DNA from: Microbacteriaceae bacterium
GTDB lineage: Bacteria; Actinomycetota; Actinomycetes; Actinomycetales; Microbacteriaceae
DNA length: 46,389 nucleotides
Direction of reading: 5' to 3'
Assembly (NCBI GenBank): GCA_003852775.1
Contig: RDDZ01000048.1
Location: 1-46,389 of the forward strand
The position numbers and the translations under genes are program-made. The notes below the pieces were generated by a model. The model saw nothing but the letters and a program-made list of their open reading frames with translations. It was not told where the DNA came from and ran no database searches. Positions 28,204-40,860 of the stretch are shown in pieces; the stretch's first letter is position 1; each line of letters opens with the position of its first letter.

Positions 28204-29162
28204 CTCTCTCCGGACCCGGCCCCCGGTGCGGGCGCCTCGAGCAGCGCGAGCCCCTTCTGGACGACCTCGCCGAAGAGGTCGTCAGGGTCGAGCCTACGCA
28301 ATTCCTCGGCGAGGCAGTCGCGCAGGCTGCGGCGCGGCAGCGAGATGTCGTGCGACGGCTGATTCGGCTGCACGAGGGTCGCGATGCCGGGCTGCTCGCG
28401 CTCGAGGCGGATGTCGCCCGACGCGCGCGACAGCACGACGCCGTGGATGCCGGTCGAGCCGCGCGCATCCGTCGTCATGAGCTCGACGGGCGCGTCGAGC
28501 TGCAGGCGCAGCCAGGCGGCGAGGAGCTCCGTCGAGGGGGAGTCGGACGATCCGGTCACGGCGATCCGATCGACCGGCTCGTACGGCGGCTGGTCGAGCA
28601 CCGCCGCGAGCTGCGCGCGCCACAGCGTGAGGCGCGTCCACGCGAAGTCGGTGTCGCCCGGCTTGTAGGTGCGGCCGAGCGTCGCGAGCGCCTTCACGGG
28701 GTCGGGGTGCTCGGCGGCGTCCGTGATGCGACGCTGAGCGATGCGCCCGAGCGCGGACTCGCTCGGCACCTCGGGGGCCTCGCGCGGCCACCACACGACG
28801 ACGGGCGCGTCCGGCAGGAGGAGGCTCATGACGAGCCCCTCCTCGTCGGTCGCCGCGGGTCCGTAGGCGCGCAGCACGACGACCTCGCTCGCGCCGGCGT
28901 CGCCGCCCACGCGGATCTGCGCGTCGATGCGCGCCTGCTCGTCGGCCGCGGGCTCGGGGCGCCGCGAGAGCACGATGACGCGCATCGGGTGCTCGCGCGA
29001 CGCGTCGTTGGCGGCCTCGATGGCCTCCTCCTCGTCGCCGAGGGTCGTCGCGATCACGAGGGTCAGCACGCGGCCGAGGGCGACCGCGCCGCCCTCCTCG
29101 CGGATCTTGACGAGGGCCTTGGAGATCGCGCTCGTGGTGGTGTCGGGAAGGTCGACGATCAT
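28200..29162 (-). CDS. opcA: Glucose-6-phosphate dehydrogenase assembly protein OpcA
   Basis: A 320-residue OpcA. The family is needed for assembly or activity of Zwf in cyanobacteria and Actinobacteria. The start MIVDLPDTTTSAISKALVK and the later DAPVVVWWPREAP, DFAWTRLTLWRAQLAAVL and the GDIRLERE segment match the actinobacterial form. The ATG at 29162 follows zwf by 13 bp with GGAGAGAAC just upstream; longer frames would run inside zwf. The end overlaps pgl by 4 bp. Confidence 0.93.
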   Translation of the reverse strand: MIVDLPDTTTSAISKALVKIREEGGAVALGRVLTLVIATTLGDEEEAIEAANDASREHPMRVIVLSRRPEPAADEQARIDAQIRVGGDAGASEVVVLRAYGPAATDEEGLVMSLLLPDAPVVVWWPREAPEVPSESALGRIAQRRITDAAEHPDPVKALATLGRTYKPGDTDFAWTRLTLWRAQLAAVLDQPPYEPVDRIAVTGSSDSPSTELLAAWLRLQLDAPVELMTTDARGSTGIHGVVLSRASGDIRLEREQPGIATLVQPNQPSHDISLPRRSLRDCLAEELRRLDPDDLFGEVVQKGLALLEAPAPGAGSGER

Positions 29163-29175
29163 GGTTCTCTCCGGA

Positions 29176-30717
29176 TCAGGGACGACGCCAGGTGCGGCCG
29201 TCGCGTGCGAGCAGCTCGTCGGCGGAGGCGGGGCCCCAGGTGCCGGGCTTGTACTGCTCGAGGGGGCCGCCGAGCGACTCCCAGTACTCCTCGACCGGGT
29301 CGAGGATCTTCCAGCTGAGCTCGACCTCCTCGTGGCGCGGGAACAGGGGCGGGTCGCCCAGCAGTACGTCGAGGATGAGACGCTCGTAGGCCTCGGGGCT
29401 CGCCTCCGTGAAGGCGTGGCCGTAGCCGAAGTCCATCGTGACGTCGCGCACCTGCATCCCCGCACCGGGCACCTTGGAGCCGAAGCGGATGGTGACGCCC
29501 TCGTCGGGCTGGACGCGGATGACGAGCGCGTTCGACCCCAGCGCCGAGGTCTGCGACTCCGCGAACAGGTACTGAGGCGCGCGCTTGAAGACGACCGCGA
29601 TCTCGGTGACTCGACGTCCGAGGCGCTTGCCGGCGCGCAGATAGAACGGCACCCCGGCCCAGCGGCGGGTGTTGATCTCGAGCTTGAGCGCCGCGTAGGT
29701 CTCGGTGACCGACTGCGGGTTCATGCCGTCCTCCTCGAGGAAGCCGGGAACCCGCTCACCGCCCTGCCATCCGCCCGCGTACTGACCGCGCGCGGTGGCG
29801 GTGGCGAGGTCCTTGGGCAGGTGGACGGCCGAGAGCACCTTCTCCTTCTCGGCGCGGAGGTCGGCCGCGTCGAACGACACCGGCTCCTCCATCGCCGTGA
29901 GGGCGAGCAGCTGCAGGAGGTGGTTCTGGATGACGTCGCGCGCGGCGCCGATGCCGTCGTAGTAGCCCGCACGGCCGCCCACGCCGATGTCCTCGGCCAT
30001 CGTGATCTGCACGTGGTCGACGTAGTTGGCGTTCCAGATGGGCTCGTAGAGCTGGTTGGCGAAGCGCAGGGCCAGGATGTTCTGGACCGTCTCTTTGCCG
30101 AGGTAGTGGTCGATGCGGAACACGCTGTCGGCGGGGAAGACCGACTCGACGACGTCGTTGAGCTCGCGCGCCGAGGCCAGATCGTGGCCGAACGGCTTCT
30201 CGATGACGACGCGACGCCACTGTCCCGGCACCTGCTCCGCGAGGCCCGAGCGGCGCAGCTGCTCAGTGACGACGGGGAAGGACTTCGGCGGGATCGAGAG
30301 GTAGAAGGCGTGGTTGCCGTTGGTGCCGCGCGTCTCGTCGAGGTCCGCGAGCGTCCTCTTGAGACGGTCGAACGCGCTGTCGTCGTCGAATTCGCCCTGC
30401 ACGAAGCGGATGCCCTGACGCAGCTGGCGCCACACGTCCTCGTCGAAGGGCGTGCGCGCGTACTGCTTGACGGCGTCGTGCACGACCTTCTCGAAGTCCT
30501 GGTCGACCCAGTCGCGACGCGCGAAGCCCACGAGCCCGAAGCCCGGAGGCAGGAGGCCGCGGTTCGCGAGGTCGTAGACCGCCGGCATCAGCTTCTTGCG
30601 CGACAGGTCGCCCGTCACGCCGAAGATGATGAGGCTCGACGGGCCGGCGATGCGGTTGAGCCGTCGATCGGAGGCGATCCGGAGCGGGTTGTTGTCCCGC
30701 GTGATCTCCGCCGGCAT
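29176..30717 (-). CDS. zwf: Glucose-6-phosphate 1-dehydrogenase
   Basis: A 513-residue enzyme for the first oxidative step of the pentose phosphate pathway, making NADPH. The nucleotide motif IIFGVTGDLSRKKLMPAVY is at about residues 29-47. The substrate and catalytic segment RIDHYLGKETVQNI is near residue 200. EKPFGHDLASA holds the conserved cis-Pro region. Length is normal. It starts 3 bp after the pgi stop and is followed by opcA after 13 bp. Confidence 0.97.
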   Translation of the reverse strand: MPAEITRDNNPLRIASDRRLNRIAGPSSLIIFGVTGDLSRKKLMPAVYDLANRGLLPPGFGLVGFARRDWVDQDFEKVVHDAVKQYARTPFDEDVWRQLRQGIRFVQGEFDDDSAFDRLKRTLADLDETRGTNGNHAFYLSIPPKSFPVVTEQLRRSGLAEQVPGQWRRVVIEKPFGHDLASARELNDVVESVFPADSVFRIDHYLGKETVQNILALRFANQLYEPIWNANYVDHVQITMAEDIGVGGRAGYYDGIGAARDVIQNHLLQLLALTAMEEPVSFDAADLRAEKEKVLSAVHLPKDLATATARGQYAGGWQGGERVPGFLEEDGMNPQSVTETYAALKLEINTRRWAGVPFYLRAGKRLGRRVTEIAVVFKRAPQYLFAESQTSALGSNALVIRVQPDEGVTIRFGSKVPGAGMQVRDVTMDFGYGHAFTEASPEAYERLILDVLLGDPPLFPRHEEVELSWKILDPVEEYWESLGGPLEQYKPGTWGPASADELLARDGRTWRRP

Positions 30718-30720
30718 TCC

Positions 30721-32310
30721 TCAGCCGATCCGCTCGCGCAAGATCGCCACCCCGGCCGCCACGTCGGGCAGCGTGAGCGTGAGCACGGGGCGTCCGTGCT
30801 CCGCGAGCACGCTCGCGTCACCGGCGGCCTGCGCCTGGATGAGCTGGCCGAAGGTGAACGGACGCTCCGGGATCTCGAGGTCCTCGCCGCCGGCGCCGAC
30901 GATCTGCAGGAAGACGCCGACCGCGGGACCGCCCTTGTGGTACTGCCCGGTCGAGTGGAGGAACCGCGGACCCCACCCGAAGGTCACCGGACGCCCGGCG
31001 CGGCGCGCGAGGGCGTCGCGGATGGCGGGGAGCCCCGGGAGGGCGGGACGGTCGAGGTAGGCCTGCACCGAGAGGTAGCCGTTCTCGGGGAGCGCGGCGA
31101 GCAGCGCGTCGATCGCGCCGTCGAGGGTCTGCTCGGTGATCTCGAGACCGCCGGCCGTGCGCACCTCGACGCCCTCGCTCGTGAAGAGCGCGGGGACGGG
31201 CTCCGGGCGCGCGTCGAGCAGACCGCGGGCGGCGATCTTCGCGGACTCGACGTCGGGCTGGTCGAAGGGGTTGATGCCGAGCAGGCGGCCGGCGACCGCC
31301 GTCGCGTACTCCCACACGAGGAGCTGGCCGCCGAGCGAGCCCGACACCTCGATCTCGCCCTCGCGCACCTCGCGCTCGTTCGCGACGAGGCGCACGATCT
31401 GCACGTCGGGGAGACCCGCGGTGACCTCGTACGAGTCGACATCGAGCACGACGGGCAGGATGCCCGTGCCGTCCTTGCCGGTCGACTCCGCGATGAGCTG
31501 CTCGACCCAGTCGCCGAAGCCGACGATGTGGGTGCCGTCCGACACGATGCCGAGCTTGTCGCGCAGGGGCGCGGTGCCGGCGATCGCGGCGCCGAGCACG
31601 AGACCCGGGTTCTTCTCGCTGTCGAGCGCGAGCTCGAGCGTCACGGCCTGAGCCTCGTCGAGGAGCTCGGCGATGTCCACACCGGCGAGCCCCGTCGGGA
31701 CGAGGCCGAACGCCGTGAGCGCCGAGTAGCGCCCTCCGACGTTGGGGTCGGCGTTGAAGACGCGGTAGCCGTCGGCGCGCGCCGACCGGTCGAGCGGCGA
31801 GCCCGGGTCGGTCACGACGACGATGCGCTCGGTCGGGTCGATGCCCGCGTCGCGGAACGCCTTCTCGTAGACGCGCTTCTGGCTGTCGGTCTCGACGGTC
31901 GAACCCGACTTCGACGAGATGACGACGGCGGTCGTCGCGAGGCGGTCCTCGAGCGCCGCGCGCACCTGGGCGGGGTCGGTCGAGTCGAGCACGGTGAGCT
32001 CGACGCCGTAGGTGTTGGCGATGACCTCGGGCGCGAGCGACGAGCCGCCCATACCGCCGAGCACGATGTGGTCGACGCCCTTGGCGCGGAGGTCGTCGCG
32101 GAGGGCGAGGATGTCGTCGACGAGCGCCTCGGACACCGCGACGGCCTCGGTCCAACCGAGGCGCTTGGCGGCCTCCTCCTCGGCGGCGGGACCCCAGAGC
32201 GTCTCGTCCTGGGTCGTGATGCGGCCGGCGACGCCGTCCGCGACGAGCTGCGGGACATGTCGTGCGACGGCCTCGGCCGCCGCTCCCGTCACGGCGACCG
32301 TGACGGTCAC
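30721..32310 (-). CDS. pgi: Glucose-6-phosphate isomerase
   Basis: A 529-residue isomerase with two SIS domains. Visible: [17 protein letters not shown] (phosphate loop, about residues 66-82), [34 protein letters not shown] and, near the C-terminus, [11 protein letters not shown]. It resembles the divergent actinobacterial Pgi type rather than the E. coli type. The GTG start at 32310 overlaps the tal stop within GTGA. The longer open frame upstream lies wholly inside tal and is rejected. Confidence 0.94.
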   Translation of the reverse strand: MTVTVAVTGAAAEAVARHVPQLVADGVAGRITTQDETLWGPAAEEEAAKRLGWTEAVAVSEALVDDILALRDDLRAKGVDHIVLGGMGGSSLAPEVIANTYGVELTVLDSTDPAQVRAALEDRLATTAVVISSKSGSTVETDSQKRVYEKAFRDAGIDPTERIVVVTDPGSPLDRSARADGYRVFNADPNVGGRYSALTAFGLVPTGLAGVDIAELLDEAQAVTLELALDSEKNPGLVLGAAIAGTAPLRDKLGIVSDGTHIVGFGDWVEQLIAESTGKDGTGILPVVLDVDSYEVTAGLPDVQIVRLVANEREVREGEIEVSGSLGGQLLVWEYATAVAGRLLGINPFDQPDVESAKIAARGLLDARPEPVPALFTSEGVEVRTAGGLEITEQTLDGAIDALLAALPENGYLSVQAYLDRPALPGLPAIRDALARRAGRPVTFGWGPRFLHSTGQYHKGGPAVGVFLQIVGAGGEDLEIPERPFTFGQLIQAQAAGDASVLAEHGRPVLTLTLPDVAAGVAILRERIG

Positions 32311-33419
32311 TTCGCCGCCTCCAGCGCCGCCGTGACGGTGTCGAGGAGCTCGTTCCACGACACGATGAACTTCTCGACGCCCTCGCGCTCGAGCGTCGCG
32401 GTCACGTCGTCGTAGTCGACGCCGACGGCCGCGAGGTCGTCCAGCACCTTGCGCGCCTCGGCGTAGGAGCCCGTGACGGCGTCGCCGTGCAGCGGGGCGT
32501 GGTCGAAGGTCGCCTCGAGGGTCTTCTCGGGCATCGTGTTGACGACGCCGGAGACCGCGAGCTCGGTCACGTAGAGCGTGTCCGGGAGGGCCGGGTCCTT
32601 GACGCCCGTCGACGCCCACAGCGGTCGCTGAACGTTGGCGCCCGCGGCCAGCAGGGCCTTGGCGCGGTCGGTCGCGAACTCCTCCTCGAAGAGCCGGTAC
32701 GCGAGCTGCGCGTTGGCGACGCCCGCCTTGCTCTTGAGGGCGAGCGCCTCGTCGGTGCCGATCTCGCTCAGGCGCTTGTCGATCTCGGTGTCGACGCGCG
32801 ACACGAAGAACGACGCGACCGAGTGGATGGTCGACAGGTCGATGCCCGCGGCCTGGGCCTTCTCGAGGCCCGAGAGGTAGGCGTCGATCACGGCGCGATG
32901 GCGCTCGAGGCTGAAGATGAGGGTCACGTTGACGCTGATGCCCTTCGCGATGACCTCGGTGATGGCCTCGAGGCCCTCGACCGTCGCGGGGATCTTGATC
33001 ATCGCGTTGGGACGGTCCACCTTGGCCCAGAGCTGCTCGGCCTGGGCGATCGTGCCCGCGGCGTCGTGCGCGAGACCCGGCTCGACCTCGATCGAGACGC
33101 GGCCGTCGACGCCGTTCGTGGCGTCGTAGACCGGGCGGAAGATGTCGGACGCCGCGGCCACGTCGTCCGTCGTGATCTCGAAGACGGCGTCGGTGACGCT
33201 CGCGCCCGCCTTCGCGAGCTCGGCGACCTGCGCGTCGTAGGCCTGCCCCTTCGCGAGGGCGCCCGCGAAGATCGTGGGGTTGGTGGTAACGCCCACGACG
33301 TCGCGCTCGGCGATGAGCTTCTCAAGCCCGCCCGAGTTGATGCGCTCGCGCGAGAGGTCGTCGAGCCAGATGCTCACGCCCAGGGCCGACAGCTCGGCGG
33401 TCTTGGTGTTCTCAGACAT
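32307..33419 (-). CDS. tal: Transaldolase
   Basis: A 370-residue class I transaldolase of the non-oxidative pentose phosphate branch. The Schiff-base lysine is in [33 protein letters not shown] and [13 protein letters not shown] are the usual N-terminal segments. [17 protein letters not shown] forms the phosphate region. Length and motifs fit the long actinobacterial subtype. GGAAGAAGATC lies ahead of the ATG. It is 30 bp after tkt and its stop overlaps pgi. Confidence 0.96.
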   Translation of the reverse strand: MSENTKTAELSALGVSIWLDDLSRERINSGGLEKLIAERDVVGVTTNPTIFAGALAKGQAYDAQVAELAKAGASVTDAVFEITTDDVAAASDIFRPVYDATNGVDGRVSIEVEPGLAHDAAGTIAQAEQLWAKVDRPNAMIKIPATVEGLEAITEVIAKGISVNVTLIFSLERHRAVIDAYLSGLEKAQAAGIDLSTIHSVASFFVSRVDTEIDKRLSEIGTDEALALKSKAGVANAQLAYRLFEEEFATDRAKALLAAGANVQRPLWASTGVKDPALPDTLYVTELAVSGVVNTMPEKTLEATFDHAPLHGDAVTGSYAEARKVLDDLAAVGVDYDDVTATLEREGVEKFIVSWNELLDTVTAALEAAK

Positions 33420-33449
33420 TCTGTGGATCTTCTTCCGTGGTGGGGTGGG

Positions 33450-35549
<2,100 letters not shown>

Positions 35550-35789
35550 TGAATGTCGACCTTTCGCAGGCGGGGCAGCGGTGTCGCGCCCCGGGGTGGT
35601 GTCCGCTCACCGAATCGGACTTCGACGGCGCACCGTGCGCGCCGCACGTCGTCCGGGGGAGGACGGGGGAGGGCGCGCGCGGTCGGCGAGCAAGGCCAGC
35701 ATAGCGAGAAGCCCATTCCGCCGCCGGTCGGGGACCGCAAGGGTCGAAGGGCCCGGCGGGGGGGTGCCTGCAGCCTCGCGGCCCTCCCT

Positions 35790-35795
35790 TAGACT
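35790..35795 (+). promoter_or_regulatory. Likely -10 element (TAGACT) of cyoE
   Basis: TAGACT lies 28 bp before the cyoE ATG, leaving a short leader that contains the ribosome site CGAGGAG. The remaining tkt-cyoE gap (35550-35789) holds no other feature I can support. Confidence 0.4.
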
Positions 35796-35823
35796 GGAGG
35801 CAGCCGATCCGATCCGAGGAGCC

Positions 35824-36810
35824 ATGCAGCAGTCCGCCCAGAGCGTCCACGCGCCGGCATCGACCGACACCTCGGACGCCGTCCCCTCGCTCGGGCGCAT
35901 CGGCTTCCGTCGCAAGGCCCTCGCCTACGTCGCGCTCACGAAGCCCCGCGTCATCGAGCTGCTGCTCGTGACGACGGCGCCCGTCATGGTGCTCGCCGCG
36001 CAGGGCCGGCTCGACCTGCACTTCCTCGGCCTGCTCGTGGCGACGCTCGTCGGCGGGTCGCTCTCGGCGGGGAGCGCGAACGCGTTCAACTGCTACATCG
36101 ACCGCGACATCGACCGGGTCATGAAGCGCACGCAGAACCGCCCGCTCGTGACGGGGGAGCTGTCGCCGCGCGAGGCGCTCGTCTTCTCGTGGGTGAGCGG
36201 CATCGTCTCGATCGCGGTGCTGTGGGTCTTCACGACGTGGCTCGCGGCCGTGCTGTCGGCCGCCGCGATCGCGTTCTATGTGCTCGTCTATACGCTCATC
36301 CTCAAGCGCCGCACGCCGCAGAACATCGTGTGGGGCGGGATCGCGGGCTGCATGCCCGTGCTCATCGGCTGGGCGGCCGTCACCGGCACTCTCGATTGGG
36401 CGCCCGTCATCCTCTTCGGCATCGTCTTCCTCTGGACGCCGCCGCACTACTGGCCGCTCTCGATGCGCTACAAGGAGGACTACGCGGCAGCCGAGGTGCC
36501 GATGCTCGCCGTCGTCCGCGGGCGCACCGCCGTCGGCCTGCAGGTCGTGCTGTACGCGTGGGCGACCGTCGCGTGCTCGCTCCTGCTCGTCCCGCTCGCT
36601 CCGATGGGCGTGCTGTACACGATCATCGCCGTCCTCTCGGGCGCCTGGTTCCTCATCGAGTCGCACCGTCTCTACGCGGCCGCGATCCGTCCGGGCGAGG
36701 TCAAGCCCATGCGCGTCTTCCACGCGAGCATCACCTACCTGACGCTCGTCTTCATCGCGGTCGGCGTCGACCCGCTCGTGCACATCCCGTTCCCGGCTCT
36801 GCTTCCGTGA
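35824..36810 (+). CDS. cyoE: Protoheme IX farnesyltransferase (haem O synthase)
   Basis: A 328-residue membrane prenyltransferase of the UbiA family that adds a farnesyl group to haem B. The diphosphate-binding motif is [20 protein letters not shown] (about residues 90-109); the second motif region is [13 protein letters not shown]. About nine hydrophobic spans are visible. An N-terminal hydrophilic stretch of about 30 residues precedes the first. The ATG has GAGGAG 4 nt upstream. The stop overlaps the ctaA start within GTGA. The gene is often called ctaB. Confidence 0.94.
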   Translation: MQQSAQSVHAPASTDTSDAVPSLGRIGFRRKALAYVALTKPRVIELLLVTTAPVMVLAAQGRLDLHFLGLLVATLVGGSLSAGSANAFNCYIDRDIDRVMKRTQNRPLVTGELSPREALVFSWVSGIVSIAVLWVFTTWLAAVLSAAAIAFYVLVYTLILKRRTPQNIVWGGIAGCMPVLIGWAAVTGTLDWAPVILFGIVFLWTPPHYWPLSMRYKEDYAAAEVPMLAVVRGRTAVGLQVVLYAWATVACSLLLVPLAPMGVLYTIIAVLSGAWFLIESHRLYAAAIRPGEVKPMRVFHASITYLTLVFIAVGVDPLVHIPFPALLP

Positions 36811-37781
36811 CCTGGCGCACCCCTCTCGGCTGGGCGGCGTCCCGATGGACGCTCACCGACCGTGCCCTCCGCTGGGGCACGACCGCGGCCCTCGTGACCG
36901 CCGTGCTCATCGTGCTCGGCGGCGCCACCGTGCGCGTCACGGGATCCGGGCTCGGATGCCCCACCTGGCCGACGTGCACGGAGGACTCGCTCATCGCGAC
37001 CCCCGAGCTCGGCATCCACGGGGCCATCGAGTTCGGGAACCGCCTCGTCACCGGCCTGCTCATCGTCGCGGTCGGCTGGGCGATCATCGCCGCGCGGCTC
37101 CAGAAGCCGCGGGACCGCACGCTCACGCGCCTCGCGTGGTCGATGTTCTGGCTCGTCGTCGCGAACGCCGTCGCGGGCGGCTTCACCGTGTGGTTCGAGC
37201 TCGACCCGTGGATGGTCGCGACCCACTTCGTGCTCGCCATGAGCCTCCTCGCGTGCGCGACCTTCACGTGGCACCGCGCACGCTGGCGCGGGGGAGACGG
37301 ACCGCGACCGGGCCCCGTGGCGCGCAGCCTCGCATGGGCCCTCGTGGCGGCCACCGCGGGTCTCGTGCTCGCAGGCACGCTCGTCACGGGCTCCGGACCG
37401 CACGCGGGCGACTCGAGCGACGTCCCTCGCATGGGCTTCGACTGGACGACCGTCACGATCGTCCACGGCCTCCTCGCGGCGCTCGTGCTCGTGCTCGCCG
37501 CCGCCCTCGCCTTCCGCCTGCGCACCGAGGAGGGCGGGCGTCTCGCCCTCGGCCGCGTCGGCATCTTCCTGCTCGTGCTGCTCGCGCAGCTCGGCCTCGG
37601 AGCCGTCCAGTCGCTCATCGGCCTCCCCGAGCTGCTCGTCATCGCCCACGTCGTCTTCGCGGCCCTCGTCTGGGTCGGCGCGCTGCGCGTGCTCCTCGAC
37701 ACCGATCCGCGCCTGTGGGCGGTCCGCGCGCACCAGCTCGTCGACGCGCCCGCGGAGCGCAGCGCGGCCGCCAGCCTCTGA
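36807..37781 (+). CDS. ctaA: Haem A synthase (COX15/CtaA family)
   Basis: A 324-residue membrane protein with about eight spans that oxidises haem O to haem A for the aa3 cytochrome oxidase. Haem-ligand histidines are visible in [37 protein letters not shown] and [12 protein letters not shown] cysteine pair [10 protein letters not shown] lies in the first external loop, as in the B. subtilis type. The GTG start overlaps the cyoE stop, so substrate-producing and substrate-using enzymes are translated together. No oxidase subunit gene is in the window. Confidence 0.92.
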   Translation: MTWRTPLGWAASRWTLTDRALRWGTTAALVTAVLIVLGGATVRVTGSGLGCPTWPTCTEDSLIATPELGIHGAIEFGNRLVTGLLIVAVGWAIIAARLQKPRDRTLTRLAWSMFWLVVANAVAGGFTVWFELDPWMVATHFVLAMSLLACATFTWHRARWRGGDGPRPGPVARSLAWALVAATAGLVLAGTLVTGSGPHAGDSSDVPRMGFDWTTVTIVHGLLAALVLVLAAALAFRLRTEEGGRLALGRVGIFLLVLLAQLGLGAVQSLIGLPELLVIAHVVFAALVWVGALRVLLDTDPRLWAVRAHQLVDAPAERSAAASL

Positions 37782-37795
37782 CCTCGTCCACCCTG

Positions 37796-37801
37796 TAGAC
37801 T
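37796..37801 (+). promoter_or_regulatory. Likely -10 element (TAGACT) of the suf operon
   Basis: TAGACT 14 bp after ctaA gives a leader of about 128 nt before sufB. I see no clear repressor palindrome or riboswitch in that leader. Confidence 0.4.
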
Positions 37802-37935
37802 CGAGAGGTTGGATCGCGCCAGTCGCGAACACCGCGTCGGTGGTGCCGGGGAAGCGCCACGGCGGTCGCACGATCCGACCCGGAATGCCGACACGAGCGG
37901 AATGGTTCGCTTCGGCGGAAGAGAGGTTCAGCCCC

Positions 37936-39354
37936 ATGTCAGACGTGCTCATCGACCGTCCTGAGCTCGCAAGCCTCGGGCAGTACGAGTTCGGTTGGGC
38001 CGACCCGGACGAGGCGGGCGCGTCCGCGCGCCGTGGTCTCTCCGAGGAGGTCGTCACCGATATCTCCCGGCTCAAGAACGAGCCCGAGTGGATGCTCAAG
38101 ACCCGCCTCAAGGCGCTCAAGCTCTTCGAGATGAAGCCCATGCCGACGTGGGGCGCCGACCTTACGGGCATCGACTTCGACAACATCAAGTACTTCGTCC
38201 GGTCGACCGAGAAGCAGGCGACCAGCTGGGAGGAGCTCCCGGAGGACATCAAGAACACCTACGAGAAGCTCGGCATCCCGGAGGCGGAGCGCCAACGCCT
38301 CGTCGCGGGCGTCGCCGCCCAGTACGAGTCCGAGGTGGTCTACCACCAGATCCGCGAGGACCTCGAGGCCCAGGGCGTGATCTTCCTCGACACCGACACG
38401 GCGCTCAAGGAGCACCCGGAGTTCTTCGAGGAGTACTTCGGCACGGTCATCCCGGCCGGCGACAACAAGTTCGCGGCCCTCAACACGGCCGTCTGGTCGG
38501 GGGGCTCGTTCGTGTACGTGCCGAAGGGCGTGCACGTGGAGATCCCGCTGCAGGCCTACTTCCGCATCAACACGGAGAACATGGGCCAGTTCGAGCGGAC
38601 GCTCATCATTGCAGACGAGGGCTCGTACGTGCACTACATCGAGGGCTGCACGGCCCCGATCTACAAGTCCGACTCGCTCCATTCGGCGGTCGTCGAGATC
38701 ATCGTGAAGAAGAACGCCCGCGTGCGCTACACGACGATCCAGAACTGGTCGAGCAACGTCTACAACCTCGTCACGAAGCGCGCCCGCGCCGAGGAGGGGG
38801 CGACGATGGAGTGGATCGACGGCAACATCGGCTCCAAGGTCACGATGAAGTACCCGTCGATCTTCCTCGTGGGCGAGCACGCCAAGGGCGAGACGCTCTC
38901 GGTCGCCTTCGCGGGCCCCGGTCAGCACCAGGACGCCGGCGCGAAGATGATCCACATGGCGCCGTACACGACGAGCTCCATCGTCTCGAAGTCGATCGCG
39001 CGCGGCGGCGGCCGCGCCGGCTACCGCGGCGAGGTCCGCGTCGAGGCGAACGCCCACCACTCGGCCAACACCGTGCGCTGCGACGCGCTGCTCGTCGACA
39101 CGATCTCGCGCTCGGACACCTACCCGGCCATCGACATCCGCGTCGACGACGTGCAGCTCGGCCACGAGGCGACCGTGTCGCGCGTCTCGGAGGAGCAGCT
39201 CTTCTACCTTCAGTCGCGCGGCCTGCCCGAGGACGAGGCGATGGCGATGATCGTGCGCGGCTTCATCGAGCCGATCGCGCGCGAGCTGCCGATGGAGTAC
39301 GCGCTCGAACTCAACAAGCTCATCGAGATGAGCATGGAAGGATCCGTGGGCTAA
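37936..39354 (+). CDS. sufB: Fe-S cluster assembly scaffold SufB
   Basis: A 472-residue SufB, the scaffold on which the SufBCD complex builds iron-sulfur clusters. Typical segments: [16 protein letters not shown] near the N-terminus, the central beta-helix ([24 protein letters not shown]), [20 protein letters not shown] with the conserved cysteine, and NTVRCDALL near the end. No intein or internal break. The ATG at 37936 is chosen as it begins the usual MSDVLIDRP sequence; an in-frame GTG at 37840 would fall in the leader. sufD starts on the next base after the stop. Confidence 0.96.
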   Translation: MSDVLIDRPELASLGQYEFGWADPDEAGASARRGLSEEVVTDISRLKNEPEWMLKTRLKALKLFEMKPMPTWGADLTGIDFDNIKYFVRSTEKQATSWEELPEDIKNTYEKLGIPEAERQRLVAGVAAQYESEVVYHQIREDLEAQGVIFLDTDTALKEHPEFFEEYFGTVIPAGDNKFAALNTAVWSGGSFVYVPKGVHVEIPLQAYFRINTENMGQFERTLIIADEGSYVHYIEGCTAPIYKSDSLHSAVVEIIVKKNARVRYTTIQNWSSNVYNLVTKRARAEEGATMEWIDGNIGSKVTMKYPSIFLVGEHAKGETLSVAFAGPGQHQDAGAKMIHMAPYTTSSIVSKSIARGGGRAGYRGEVRVEANAHHSANTVRCDALLVDTISRSDTYPAIDIRVDDVQLGHEATVSRVSEEQLFYLQSRGLPEDEAMAMIVRGFIEPIARELPMEYALELNKLIEMSMEGSVG

Positions 39355-40524
39355 GTGTCGACCCCCGTTCAGACTGAACAGCACGGCCTGACGGAGCACT
39401 CGCACGGAGCAGGCGCGCCTGTGCCCGTGCAGACCCGTTCGGAACGCTTCACCTCGACCGCGCACGCCGACTTCCCGGAGGTCACGGGGCGCGAGGTCAA
39501 CTGGAAGTACACCCCCGTCGCCAAGCTCGGCGACCTCATCGACGGCGAGCTCGACGGCAGCCCCTACGAGATCGCGTACGCGGATGCCGCGGGCGCCACG
39601 GTCGAGTGGCTCGACCGCACGCACGCCCTCGTGGGCGCTGCCGGCATCCCCGAGGACCGCGCCGCCGCGAATGCGTGGACGAACTTCGAGAAGGCGCTCC
39701 ACATCCGCCTCGAGGGCGACGCCGAGACCCTGACCGTCGTGCGCAGCACGCTCGGAGGCAGCGCCCGCGCGGCCCACACAATCGTGTCCGCCGCGAAGGG
39801 CGCCACGGGTCTCGTCGTGCTCGACAGCCAGGGCGATGCGAAGCTCACCGAGAACGTCGAGATCGTGCTCGAGGACGACGCGAACGTCACGGTCGTCTCC
39901 GTCCAGCAGTGGGACGACAGCGCCCTGCACCTCGCGAGCCAGTACGCGCGCATCGGCCACGGCGCGAGCCTCCGGCACATCGTCGTCTCCCTCGGCGGCG
40001 ACGTCGTGCGCGTGAACCCCTCCGCCCACCTCGCCGAGGAGGGCGCCGAGGCCGAGCTCTACGGCGTGTACTTCGCCGACGCGGGCCAGCACCTCGAGCA
40101 GCAGGTCTACGTCAACCACGACGCCCCGCACACCCGCAGCCGCGTGACCTACAAGGGCGCGCTCAACGGCGAGGGTGCGCACACGGTGTGGATCGGCGAC
40201 GTGCTCATCGGGCGCGACGCGACCGGCACCGACACCTACGAGCAGAACCGCAACCTCGTGCTCTCCGACGGAACGCGCGCCGACTCGATCCCGAACCTCG
40301 AGATCGAGACGGGCGACATCGAGGGCGCCGGTCACGCGTCGGCGACCGGCCGTTTCGACGACGAGCAGCTCTTCTACCTGCAGGCGCGTGGCATCCCCGA
40401 GGACGAGGCACGTCGTCTCGTCGTGCTCGGCTTCCTGAGCGAGGTCGTGCAGAAGATCGGCGAGCCCGTGCTCGAGGCGCGTCTCCACGAGGCGCTCGAG
40501 GACGAGCTGGCGGCGGCCCGATGA
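39355..40524 (+). CDS. sufD: Fe-S cluster assembly protein SufD
   Basis: A 389-residue SufB homologue that forms the SufBC2D complex. Recognisable parts are VNWKYTPVAKLGDLIDG early, the beta-helix core, HTRSRVTYKGALNGEGAHTVWIGDVLI and the C-terminal EQLFYLQARGIPEDEARRLVVLGFLSEV. The GTG start directly follows the sufB TAA. It overlaps the Rieske gene in ATGA. Confidence 0.95.
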   Translation: MSTPVQTEQHGLTEHSHGAGAPVPVQTRSERFTSTAHADFPEVTGREVNWKYTPVAKLGDLIDGELDGSPYEIAYADAAGATVEWLDRTHALVGAAGIPEDRAAANAWTNFEKALHIRLEGDAETLTVVRSTLGGSARAAHTIVSAAKGATGLVVLDSQGDAKLTENVEIVLEDDANVTVVSVQQWDDSALHLASQYARIGHGASLRHIVVSLGGDVVRVNPSAHLAEEGAEAELYGVYFADAGQHLEQQVYVNHDAPHTRSRVTYKGALNGEGAHTVWIGDVLIGRDATGTDTYEQNRNLVLSDGTRADSIPNLEIETGDIEGAGHASATGRFDDEQLFYLQARGIPEDEARRLVVLGFLSEVVQKIGEPVLEARLHEALEDELAAAR

Positions 40525-40847
40525 CCGCTCAGAAGGTGTGCGCGGTCGAGGAGCTCAGCGTCTCCTCGGCGCGCCGCGTCGTGCTCGACGGCGTCGCGAT
40601 CGCAGTCGTCCGCGACTCGGCGGGCGACGTGCACGCGATCGGCGACACGTGCACCCACGGCGACATCTCGCTCTCGGAGGGCTTCGTGGAGGACGACGGG
40701 CTCGAGTGCTGGGCGCACGGCTCGAAGTTCTCCCTCACCACCGGCAAGCCCCTCAACCTCCCGGCCTACGAGCCGGTCCCCGTCTTCGCGGTCGAGATCA
40801 TCGACGGCGACGTGTACATCGACCCGGCCGTGCGGCTCGCGGTCTAG
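40521..40847 (+). CDS. Rieske [2Fe-2S] ferredoxin of the suf operon
   Basis: A 108-residue Rieske domain protein of the non-haem iron oxygenase ferredoxin kind. The cluster ligands are present: C-x-H in GDTCTHGDISL and C-x2-H in LECWAHGSKFSL. Actinobacterial suf operons commonly carry such a gene between sufD and sufC; it is presumed to supply electrons or be a cluster carrier, without proof. The start overlaps the sufD stop in ATGA; sufC follows after 13 bp. Confidence 0.93.
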   Translation: MTAQKVCAVEELSVSSARRVVLDGVAIAVVRDSAGDVHAIGDTCTHGDISLSEGFVEDDGLECWAHGSKFSLTTGKPLNLPAYEPVPVFAVEIIDGDVYIDPAVRLAV

Positions 40848-40860
40848 GAAGGCAGCAGAC

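Noticed and set aside
32311-32619. N-terminal extension of pgi by about 103 codons
   Set aside because: The extension lies wholly inside tal in another frame; the GTG at 32310 overlapping the tal stop gives a normal-length Pgi.
37802-37935. Riboswitch or regulatory RNA in the sufB leader
   Set aside because: I could not recognise any known fold; only the leader length is unusual.
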